DNA of 64,000 nucleotides, taken from Variovorax sp. PCZ-1. GTDB lineage: Bacteria > Pseudomonadota > Gammaproteobacteria > Burkholderiales > Burkholderiaceae_C. Within the stretch, counting starts at the first letter, position 1. Each line of letters starts with the position of its first letter. Below the pieces are notes generated by a model. The model saw only the letters and a program-made list of their open reading frames with translations, was not told the origin of the DNA and searched no databases. The stretch lies in assembly GCF_018413605.1 (NCBI RefSeq), contig NZ_JAHCDN010000003.1, positions 62,001 to 126,000 of the forward strand, given 5' to 3'. Positions 45,505-52,858 of this stretch are shown here, piece after piece. Both the position numbers and the translations under genes were made by a program.

Positions 45505-46380
45505 TCACTTCGCACGCGTGCCCAAGACCGCTGCGCCCACGATCAGCGCTGCGGCTAGGCCAATGCTTAAAGACAAGGGCTGACCCGTGGCGATCAACAA
45601 CACAGCAGTTGATGCCAGTGGTGTGATGTAGCTCAAGATGCCGATTTGCCGCGCATCACCGCGCTTGAGGGCTGCATCCCACAAATAAAAAGCAGCTCCG
45701 AGTGGGCCAATGCCTAGAGCAATGAGCAGCATCCAATCCTGCCCACTCAAGTTCACGCGCGGCTCTAACAGCGCATGGCAGAGCAAAGACAGCAAGCCAC
45801 TGACCAAGCCAAACAATCCAATCGCCGCCGTGGCAAAGCTCTTGCCTTGTAGCGCAAGGCGCTTGGTGAGTAGCGAATAGCTCGCCCAGATGAAGGCTGA
45901 ACCCAAAGCAATCACATAGCCCCATTCAAACCCTATGGCCGAAGCACTGGAGGCGCGGCCCAGGATCGCAATGCAAGCGCCCGCAAAGCCAATGCAGGCG
46001 GCCAGCAGATGCGCAGGAGTGAGCTTCACGCCCGGCAAAAACAAAGGCGCCAAGACCACCATACCCAGCGGCCAAAGATAGTTCACCAAATTGGCTTGCA
46101 CGGGCGGCGCATGGCGCAGCGCGATGAAGAGCAGAAAATGAAAACCAAACAAGCCATACACGCCGAGCAACACATGCTGCCAAGGCAGTTTCCAACTTGA
46201 TAAATCCAGCTTGCCATTTTTAAAAGACAAAGGTATGGCGATCAAGCTACCGACGAGCAGCCCCACGCCCGTGAGCAGAAATGGCGGCACATGCGAAAGC
46301 GAAATGCCCAGCCAGGCCAGCAGTGCCCAGAGTGCAATTGCGCCTAAGGCGAATAAATTGGCAGAAGAAAAGGGGTTCAT
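45505..46380 (-). CDS. EamA/DMT-family transporter flanked by inverted repeats
   Basis: 291 residues, ten hydrophobic helices (ALGAIALWALLAWLGISLSH; LLGVYGLFGFHFLLFIALRH; NLVNYLWPLGMVVLAPLFLP; WGYVIALGSAFIWASYSLLT). ATG 46380 has no Shine-Dalgarno: the preceding bases (ATTTATAGTAATTAA) belong to the repeat copy at 46387-46425. The stop is ten bases from the other copy, so inverted repeats bracket the gene exactly. Substrate unknown. Confidence 0.9.
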   Translation of the reverse strand: MNPFSSANLFALGAIALWALLAWLGISLSHVPPFLLTGVGLLVGSLIAIPLSFKNGKLDLSSWKLPWQHVLLGVYGLFGFHFLLFIALRHAPPVQANLVNYLWPLGMVVLAPLFLPGVKLTPAHLLAACIGFAGACIAILGRASSASAIGFEWGYVIALGSAFIWASYSLLTKRLALQGKSFATAAIGLFGLVSGLLSLLCHALLEPRVNLSGQDWMLLIALGIGPLGAAFYLWDAALKRGDARQIGILSYITPLASTAVLLIATGQPLSLSIGLAAALIVGAAVLGTRAK

Positions 46381-46386
46381 TTAATT

Positions 46387-46425
46387 ACTATAAATTCAAT
46401 AGCACTTTGCGCAGATTCTGCGCCG
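46387..46425 (-). repeat. Dispersed repeat core, copy 14 (upstream of EamA gene)
   Basis: Near-canonical core in minus orientation, tail to about 46452 (ACAGTCGATTTTGCTTAAAA). Six bases from the EamA ATG, thus forming its 5' leader. Same perfect dyad GCGCAGA-A-TCTGCGC as copy 13. Confidence 0.88.
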
Positions 46426-46528
46426 GCGAACAGTCGATTTTGCTTAAAAAATAGATTCTCATCTGTTTTAGCGAGACAAGCTAAGCCGCTTAGGATTAAA
46501 CTGCGGCCACATTCCCAAGGAGGCATCC

Positions 46529-48331
46529 ATGAAGATCCTTTGCTTGCACGGCGTGAACACCGAAGAAAATCCCGGCGCGTCGGATTATTGGTTTGATATG
46601 TGGCGCAGCACGCTGCAGCAGCAATTGCCACGCCTGCAGCCTGCGGATGTGATTGAGTTTCCCTACAACAAGTATTTCAATGCAGTGCAGGCTAAGCCAA
46701 GCCACTACATCAGCGCTGTTGGCCAAGCCTTCAGCAGCTTGGTCAAGAGCTGGTTCGCGCGCTCGCGCGGGCCGCAGGATGTGAACCCTGGCACGATCAG
46801 CATGGTGGCCAAGTGGGTCGGCGCAGACGGCTTGCGCCAAACCTTGCGCACGCACTTGGCACAGCAGATTCGGCAAAGCAATCCTGATTTGATCATCGCG
46901 CACAGCTTGGGTTCGTTGATGTTGTATGACACGCTGCTGCACGAGCCTGATTTAGCGCAGGGGCGCGTGATCATCACCATTGGCTCGCAAATCGCGCACC
47001 CTACGCTGTGCAATGCATGGGGTGGCTATGTGACGATGATCGAGCAGGCGCGGTACTGGTTTCATTTGCACAACCCCTATGACATGGTGCTCGCGGATCA
47101 ACCGATCCTGATTCAGCATCCCGCCTTCACCCAGGTGCTCACCGAGCATATGGCGCCTTTCTCGCTCAACCACGATGCCGAAAAATACCTCGCGCATGTG
47201 CAAGCGCAGGAGCAGGTTTGGGCGCGCTTAAGTATTGGCGCAACTAAAGCGGCTAGCTCTGGCGGTCAATTGCTGCTCGCGCCTGCCCGGGCGATAGCCA
47301 AGCACCCCATTCACCGCAAGCAGCGCGCCTTGCTGGTGGGCATCAACAACTACCCAAACGAATCCGATCGCTTGAGCGGCTGCGTGAACGATGTGTTTTC
47401 CATGAGCGCAATGCTGCAAGATCAGGGCTGGTCGCCCGACAGCATTCGTGTGGTGCTGGATGAGCGCGCCACCACACAAGGTGTGCTCGATCGCATGAAG
47501 TGGCTGCTGGAAGATGTGAAAGACAGTCCCGATGAAGTGCGGGTGTTTTATTTCTCAGGCCACGGCGCGCAACTCACACAATACGACACGCAAGGCGAGC
47601 CCGATCATCGTGCTGAAACGCTGGTGACGCATGATATGGATTGGCAGAAAAACGTGGGCATTACCGATAAGGATTTGGCGCAGCTGTATGCGCATCTGCC
47701 CTACAAAGCCCGCCTGTTTTTCATCTTCGATTGCTGCCACAGCGGCGGGCTCACGCGTGGCGCCAACCCTGCCAAGAGTATTCAGCCGCCCGATGATATT
47801 CACCACCGCTCGCTGAAGTGGGATCCGAAGAGCAAACTCTGGGTAAACCGCTCACTGGATTTGACGAAGATGCTCTCCAAAGCAGATCGCAGCTCCGAAC
47901 ACGCCAAACGTTTTTTCGGCGAAGACAAAGCCACCCAAAAATTTGGCCGAGCCATCAGCCGCTGGAGTGATGATGGCGAGCAAGCCAAGAAGCTGGCTAT
48001 GAAGTTCAAGCACTACGGTCCGTTCAACCCTATCGTCATCACTTCCTGCCAAGAAAAGCAATACGCCTACGAATACCGCCATGGCGTGGAGTCACACGGC
48101 GCATTCACCTATGTGCTCACGCAGCTGATGCAGCGCAATCAGCGCAAGGCGGGCGTGGATGATTTGGTCAAGCAAGCGGCGGGATTGATCAAAGACCGTC
48201 TGCAGCTCAACCAATTGCCTGATTTTTACAATCCAGGCAACAAGCTGGGGCTGTTTGCTAAGGCTGCCGCTCAACCTAAGCGACCCGTGGCGCGCAAAAC
48301 CTCAACACGACCCAAACGTACGAAGAAGTAG
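46529..48331 (+). CDS. Alpha/beta-hydrolase - caspase (peptidase C14) fusion protein
   Basis: 600 residues. N-terminal alpha/beta-hydrolase-like half (about 1-215): ILCLHGVNTEEN strand and LIIAHSLGSLMLYDTLL nucleophile elbow (S126). The C-terminal half (about 265-575) is a caspase-type p20 domain: RALLVGINNYPNESDRLSGCVND, VRVFYFSGHGAQ (His345) and RLFFIFDCCHSGG (Cys403) give the catalytic dyad, and VITSCQEKQYAYE matches the metacaspase substrate-pocket region. Basic low-complexity tail. Strong AAGGAGG at 46517. No obvious operon partner. A protease (Arg/Lys-specific orthocaspase by family) joined to a possible esterase; biological role unknown. No signal peptide, so cytoplasmic. Confidence 0.9.
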   Translation: MKILCLHGVNTEENPGASDYWFDMWRSTLQQQLPRLQPADVIEFPYNKYFNAVQAKPSHYISAVGQAFSSLVKSWFARSRGPQDVNPGTISMVAKWVGADGLRQTLRTHLAQQIRQSNPDLIIAHSLGSLMLYDTLLHEPDLAQGRVIITIGSQIAHPTLCNAWGGYVTMIEQARYWFHLHNPYDMVLADQPILIQHPAFTQVLTEHMAPFSLNHDAEKYLAHVQAQEQVWARLSIGATKAASSGGQLLLAPARAIAKHPIHRKQRALLVGINNYPNESDRLSGCVNDVFSMSAMLQDQGWSPDSIRVVLDERATTQGVLDRMKWLLEDVKDSPDEVRVFYFSGHGAQLTQYDTQGEPDHRAETLVTHDMDWQKNVGITDKDLAQLYAHLPYKARLFFIFDCCHSGGLTRGANPAKSIQPPDDIHHRSLKWDPKSKLWVNRSLDLTKMLSKADRSSEHAKRFFGEDKATQKFGRAISRWSDDGEQAKKLAMKFKHYGPFNPIVITSCQEKQYAYEYRHGVESHGAFTYVLTQLMQRNQRKAGVDDLVKQAAGLIKDRLQLNQLPDFYNPGNKLGLFAKAAAQPKRPVARKTSTRPKRTKK

Positions 48332-48339
48332 GCGAGTGA

Positions 48340-48912
48340 TTATTCGCCTGCATCACCCATTTTTTTCAGCCGCTCGCTCTTCCAATAGACATCATCGCCT
48401 CCGTCCATGCGGTTCAAGACGCGCGCGAGAACGAAGAGCAAATCGCTCAAGCGATTGAGATACAAGCGCGGCGCATCGTTGATTTGTTCTTTGGCATGCA
48501 GCGCCACCACCGAACGCTCCGCACGACGCGCCACGGTGCGGCACACATGCGCGAGCGAGGCGGCGCGGCTGCCTGCGGGCAAGATGAATTCAAGCAGGCG
48601 CGGGAGCTGCGCGTTGTAAGTCTCTAGCGCTTGGTCGAGCTGAAGCAAAGCTTCCTTCTTCAAAAGCTCGTAGCCCGGCATCGCCAGCTCACCACCGAGA
48701 TTGAAGAGCTGATGCTGCACATCAATCAGCAGTTCGCGCACATCTTGCGGCATCGGCTCGCAGAGCAACACGCCCAGGTTGGAGTTGAGCTCATCCACAT
48801 CGCCCACAGCGTTGATGCGATCGCTGGCTTTGGAGATGCGGGAGTTGTCGGCAAGGCCTGTCGTGCCATCGTCTCCGGTGCGTGTGGCGATTTGGGTGAG
48901 TCGGTTGCCCAT
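48340..48912 (-). CDS. Cob(I)yrinic acid a,c-diamide/cob(I)alamin adenosyltransferase (PduO type)
   Basis: Transfers the 5'-deoxyadenosyl group of ATP to cob(I)alamin. 190 residues, a trimeric helical-bundle family. MGNRLTQIATRTGDDGTTGLAD is split here as TRTGDDGTTGLAD (ATP loop); further motifs VGDVDELNSNLG, ILPAGSRAASLAHVCRTVAR and RYLNRLSDLLF-like LYLNRLSDLLFVLAR. ATG 48912 is the natural start; the frame open upstream overlaps the divergent oxidase gene. Convergent with the caspase fusion gene. Confidence 0.93.
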   Translation of the reverse strand: MGNRLTQIATRTGDDGTTGLADNSRISKASDRINAVGDVDELNSNLGVLLCEPMPQDVRELLIDVQHQLFNLGGELAMPGYELLKKEALLQLDQALETYNAQLPRLLEFILPAGSRAASLAHVCRTVARRAERSVVALHAKEQINDAPRLYLNRLSDLLFVLARVLNRMDGGDDVYWKSERLKKMGDAGE

Positions 48913-48937
48913 ATTTACTCTCGTTTGTATCAGTGAA

Positions 48938-48966
48938 TTGTCAGTCTGACTGTGTAAGAATGTATT
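48938..48966 (+). promoter_or_regulatory. Possible sigma70 promoter of the GlcD-like gene
   Basis: TTGTCA (48938-48943, 5/6 to the -35 consensus), 17-base spacer, TGTATT (48961-48966, 4/6 to the -10). It lies about 25 bases before ATG 48992 and within the 79-base divergent gap to the adenosyltransferase gene. Confidence 0.4.
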
Positions 48967-48991
48967 GTGCCTGTTGTTATGGAGACGATTG

Positions 48992-50416
48992 ATGAACGCC
49001 CCTCTGCCCACCCATCTGCTGCCCCAAATCCGCCAACGCGAAATCCCTGCAGCTTTCCTCGATGTGTTGAAAGCGCGCTTTGGTGCGAACTGCTCCACAG
49101 CACAGGTGATCCGCGAGCAGCATGGGCGTGATGAGAGTGCGTTCACCACCGTACCGCCCCCTGCGGCCGTGGTGTTTGCTGAAAACACGCAAGATGTGTC
49201 CGATGCTGTGAAGCTTTGCGCTGAGCATAAAGTGCCCGTGATTCCGTTTGGCGTGGGTTCATCGCTTGAAGGCCATTTGCTCGCGGTGGAAGGTGGCATC
49301 AGCATTGATGTGAGCCGAATGAACAAGATTCTCTCTGTGAATGCTGAAGACCTCACCGTGACTGTGCAAGCCGGCGTGTGCCGCATTGCACTCAACAACG
49401 AGATCAAATCCACAGGTTTGTTTTTCCCGATTGATCCGGGCGCAGATGCCACCATTGGCGGCATGAGCGCCACGCGTGCGAGCGGCACGAATGCAGTGCG
49501 CTACGGCACGATGCGCGAGAACGTGCTCGCGCTGGAAGTAGTGACCGCGCAAGGCGACGTGATCCGCACCGGCTCACGCGCGAAAAAATCATCAGCGGGC
49601 TACGATCTGACTCGCCTCATGGTGGGCAGCGAAGGCACGCTGGGCATCATGACCGAGATCACGCTACGTCTGTATCCGATTCCCGAGACGATTCAAGCCG
49701 CGCTCTGCTCCTTCCCCAGCATCCGCGATGCGGTGGCCACTGTGATTCAAATGATCCAGCTGGGCGTGCCAATAGCGCGCGTGGAGCTGATTGATGGCAA
49801 TACCGTGCGCATGGTGAATGCACATAGCAAGACGACCCTGAGCGAGCAGCCCACATTGATGATGGAATTCCACGGTTCGCCCAATGGCGTGGCCGAGCAG
49901 ATTGAAACCGTGCAAGAGCTGGCGAAGGAAAATAGCGGCCAAGCTTTTGAATGGGCGAGCACACCTGAGGCACGCAGCAAACTCTGGACAGCGCGCCACA
50001 ACGCTTACTTTGCAGCGATCCAAAGTAAGCCCGGCTGCCGCGCGATATCAACCGACACTTGCGTGCCGATTTCGCGCCTTGCCGATGCACTGCTGGATTC
50101 CGTGGACGAAGCCGATGCCAGCGGCATCCCGTATTTCCTCGTCGGCCATGTGGGCGACGGCAATTTCCACTTTGGTTATTTGATTGATCCGAATAACCCT
50201 GCAGAGTTTGCCAAAGCAGAGCAGCTTAATCACAGCCTCGTGCACCGCACTTTGGCACTGGGCGGCACATGCTCCGGCGAGCATGGCATTGGTTTGCACA
50301 AACAAGAGTTTCTTAAGTCCGAGGCTGGCGATGGTGCTGTGGCCTTCATGCGCACGATCAAGCATGCACTTGATCCGCTGAACATCATGAATCCCGGAAA
50401 GATATTCAGCTGGTGA
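48992..50416 (+). CDS. FAD-binding 2-hydroxy-acid oxidoreductase (GlcD/D-lactate dehydrogenase-like)
   Basis: 474 residues of the vanillyl-alcohol oxidase family. FAD-binding PCMH domain: VPVIPFGVGSSLEGHLLAVEGGISID, GADATIGGMSATRASGTNAVRYG. C-terminal FAD-oxidase domain: VGHVGDGNFHFGYLID and GTCSGEHGIGLHKQEFL. The enzyme could oxidise D-lactate or glycolate; glcE/glcF subunits are not adjacent, which favours a single-subunit D-lactate dehydrogenase. ATG 48992 is 25 bases after a plausible promoter. Confidence 0.88.
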   Translation: MNAPLPTHLLPQIRQREIPAAFLDVLKARFGANCSTAQVIREQHGRDESAFTTVPPPAAVVFAENTQDVSDAVKLCAEHKVPVIPFGVGSSLEGHLLAVEGGISIDVSRMNKILSVNAEDLTVTVQAGVCRIALNNEIKSTGLFFPIDPGADATIGGMSATRASGTNAVRYGTMRENVLALEVVTAQGDVIRTGSRAKKSSAGYDLTRLMVGSEGTLGIMTEITLRLYPIPETIQAALCSFPSIRDAVATVIQMIQLGVPIARVELIDGNTVRMVNAHSKTTLSEQPTLMMEFHGSPNGVAEQIETVQELAKENSGQAFEWASTPEARSKLWTARHNAYFAAIQSKPGCRAISTDTCVPISRLADALLDSVDEADASGIPYFLVGHVGDGNFHFGYLIDPNNPAEFAKAEQLNHSLVHRTLALGGTCSGEHGIGLHKQEFLKSEAGDGAVAFMRTIKHALDPLNIMNPGKIFSW

Positions 50417-50439
50417 TTTGCTGCGATCTACGACCATAA

Positions 50440-50474
50440 AAAAACGCCATGCACTCATCGTGCATGGCGTTTTT
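50440..50474. terminator. Bidirectional terminator after the GlcD-like gene
   Basis: Perfect 15-bp inverted repeat AAAAACGCCATGCAC / GTGCATGGCGTTTTT with loop TCATC. It serves as Rho-independent terminator for the plus-strand oxidase gene and for the convergent CsgG-like gene ending at 50494. Confidence 0.95.
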
Positions 50475-50493
50475 CATGAAAGCTTGTGACAGC

Positions 50494-51444
50494 TTATTTT
50501 TTGACGGGCGCAACAATCACAGGTTTAACCGTGGTCGTCGCAGGACGGCGGCCAGTCGGCAGTGGTGCCGTGGATGGCGCAGCTTGCGTCGGGGCGACTG
50601 TTTGAGCTGGGGGCGCAGAGCCATCCACCGTGAGTCTGCCGCCGCCACCCAAACCTTGACCTTGCACAGTCTGCGGTTTGTAAGCGCGCAAGGCAATCAC
50701 CATTTGATTGAAGGCATCAGCAAACGCCCCAGAGATGACCTTGCCTTGCTCTGTATTGGAGTACGCGCCTGCGCCGCCAGCGGCCGAACTGCCGCCAAAT
50801 GCTGCACCCAAGCTCCAATCGGTTTTAGAAGCGCTGCCTTGGCTGGCAGCCACCTGCACGCCCGAGCGGTTATCCACCAAAGTCAACATCGCTGAGGCCT
50901 CCTTGGTCTGCAAGCCTCCAGCCAAGCGGCCAATATTGGCATTACGTGAGCCCAACAGGCCGCCCAACACAGCACCCATACCGCCAGCATTGCTGTTGCT
51001 GAAAACAATTTCTGGCGACAGGGCGTAGTCCGATGCCACCATTTGACCGCGGCCGATATTGCTGCCAGCACGCATCTCGCCCGAAGCCATCAGCTCACGC
51101 TCGCGGCTCATCGCAGCCATGCCCGCTGCACCGCGCTCGACAATGATGAAACAATTGGACTGCGCCACCATGATGCGCAACAAATTTGAAGTGGGTGGCA
51201 GGCGATATTCGTCGCGCAGGATGGTGTACCAACCAGCTGCCTGATTTTCAACCAAAGACAGCGTACCCAGCGGCGATGCACAGCGCTCTAGCTGCGAGTT
51301 GGCATTGGTCGCCGCACCACCAGCAGCCGCACCCGTGATGGATTCATTCGTACCGCCGCCTTGTTTCATCTTTGTCGTTTCGCAGCCAACCAAAAACAGC
51401 GCAATACAGGCGCTAGCCAAAATCGTGAGGGAACGTTGCAACAT
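50494..51444 (-). CDS. CsgG/HfaB-like outer-membrane lipoprotein
   Basis: 316 residues. A lipoprotein signal with lipobox LFLVGC; Cys is near residue 21. The middle (about 90-260) resembles CsgG-type proteins: CFIIVERGAAGMAAMSRERELM and VASDYALSPEIVFSNSN, with VISGAFADAFNQMVIALRAY. The C-terminal 60 residues are Pro/Thr/Ala-rich. CsgG proteins form secretion pores for curli-type fibres; here no curli genes are seen. Start ATG 51444 matches the signal peptide. It lies downstream of the giant-protein operon, but beyond that operon's terminator, so has its own promoter. Confidence 0.7.
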   Translation of the reverse strand: MLQRSLTILASACIALFLVGCETTKMKQGGGTNESITGAAAGGAATNANSQLERCASPLGTLSLVENQAAGWYTILRDEYRLPPTSNLLRIMVAQSNCFIIVERGAAGMAAMSRERELMASGEMRAGSNIGRGQMVASDYALSPEIVFSNSNAGGMGAVLGGLLGSRNANIGRLAGGLQTKEASAMLTLVDNRSGVQVAASQGSASKTDWSLGAAFGGSSAAGGAGAYSNTEQGKVISGAFADAFNQMVIALRAYKPQTVQGQGLGGGGRLTVDGSAPPAQTVAPTQAAPSTAPLPTGRRPATTTVKPVIVAPVKK

Positions 51445-51657
51445 GATCAAACTCTTTCTGGAATTAAACTGCGCTATACAAATACAAACCTAGACTTTCA
51501 CTTCAGCGCATTTGGTATTTTATGCGTCAGCCTTGTATGCTGATGTTGGCATGATGCAACATCAAGGCCCGACTTTGGTTGGGATAACGCCATTTCTGTG
51601 ATGTTTTCCGCTGAGTTCACATCTTGTTTCCAAGTCAGCGGAGCTGCAATCAAACGA

Positions 51658-51690
51658 AAACGCCTGCCTAGGCAGCCTAGGCAGGCGTTT
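51658..51690. terminator. Terminator of the giant-protein operon
   Basis: Inverted repeat AAACGCCTGCCTAGG - CAG - CCTAGGCAGGCGTTT, 15-bp perfect stem with runs of T on the plus strand and A on the minus strand. It follows the OmpA-type gene (minus strand, stop at 51719). Confidence 0.92.
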
Positions 51691-51718
51691 TTTGAAGATG
51701 GTGGTCGTCCTTACGTCC

Positions 51719-52840
51719 TTACTTACGTACGCCGCTCAACAACACTTCAACGCGGCGGTTGGGTAACAGGCATTCTTGTAGCTCAGCATTGGAGCGGAAT
51801 TTGGCCTTGGTGCAAGCCTCAATCTGCTGCGAATCAGCCCTGAATTCTGTGCTGATCAAATTGGCTGGCACACCTTGGCTCACCATATACGCACGTATGG
51901 TTTCCACGCGGTCTTGGCTGAGCTTGGTGTTGTAGTTGGCATCGCCTGTGCTGTTCAAGCGATCTGCATGACCAACCAGCTTGATGCTGGTCACAGTGAT
52001 ATTGCCACCCTTGACTTGCGCGATCAAGCTGTCAAGTTGATCTTTGGTGTAAGGGCGCACATTACCCAAATCACGCTTGTCAAAGTTAAACAGTACGTTC
52101 GCTGCAGCATTGACAGGAACGACAGGGGCAGGTGGTGCCACAATTGGCGCAGGCGGCACAACACGGGGAGCTAGAGCGGCAGCAGGAGCAGGCGCTGGGA
52201 TGCATGCCTCAGCCGCACGCTGTGCATCACCGATCAAGTCTTCTGCAATCTGCACATAAGGCTTGGCATGACGCCATTGCTGCTGATTGAATTCGTTGCC
52301 AGCATGCACCAGCTCAACCTCGGCGCAAGCCGTTTTCTGCTCAGCGCAGCGCCAGCCGGGATGGCCTTTGAGCTTGGCCGCAGCATCCCACAAGTCGGGG
52401 CGAAGCTTGGCAGCTTCGTTGACCGAGGGTGTGGTGTTGGCAGGATTGGCTGCGGCTGCCACGACACCACCTTTTTCGAGGTAGTCGGTGATCTTGAAAG
52501 ACTCCGAGAGTGCAGCCTGAGGGAATCCGCCGCGATCATTGCGGCTGTATTCATGCAAACTCACATCCAACCAGCACTGCGCTTTAGCCAGGCTGTAACT
52601 GCTGACGCGATGTCGGCCAGAGTCATTGAGCGCTTTGATGCGGGCTTGCTGATCATCGTAAGTGCCCATATCTTGAAAGATCGCGCGATCCGTGATGCGT
52701 TCAGGTGCGGCGGTGAGCTGTGTGCCACCCGCCGTAGCAGCGGCTGGTGCAGAGCCGGTGCTTGCGCAGCCGACCAAAACCAAAGCAGCCAAAGACATGC
52801 CAAGCACAGCAAAGAGGTGGGTTTGCGGATTATTTTTCAT
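51719..52840 (-). CDS. OmpA-family outer-membrane lipoprotein
   Basis: 373 residues. A lipoprotein signal (LFAVLGMSLAALVLVGC) is followed by a helical region of unknown type (about 50-200, with RVSSYSLAKAQCWLDVSLHEY), a Pro/Val/Ala linker, and a C-terminal OmpA/MotB domain (about 245-373: NVLFNFDKRDL, IKLVGHADRLNSTGDANYN, RRVEVLLSG). The OmpA domain binds peptidoglycan. The domain has an insertion with extra cysteines (IEACTKAKFRSNAELQECLL). ATG 52840 follows GGAG; the preceding in-frame ATG is weaker. Third gene of the giant-protein operon. Confidence 0.85.
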   Translation of the reverse strand: MKNNPQTHLFAVLGMSLAALVLVGCASTGSAPAAATAGGTQLTAAPERITDRAIFQDMGTYDDQQARIKALNDSGRHRVSSYSLAKAQCWLDVSLHEYSRNDRGGFPQAALSESFKITDYLEKGGVVAAAANPANTTPSVNEAAKLRPDLWDAAAKLKGHPGWRCAEQKTACAEVELVHAGNEFNQQQWRHAKPYVQIAEDLIGDAQRAAEACIPAPAPAAALAPRVVPPAPIVAPPAPVVPVNAAANVLFNFDKRDLGNVRPYTKDQLDSLIAQVKGGNITVTSIKLVGHADRLNSTGDANYNTKLSQDRVETIRAYMVSQGVPANLISTEFRADSQQIEACTKAKFRSNAELQECLLPNRRVEVLLSGVRK

Positions 52841-52858
52841 TGAATGCTCCATCCTGAA

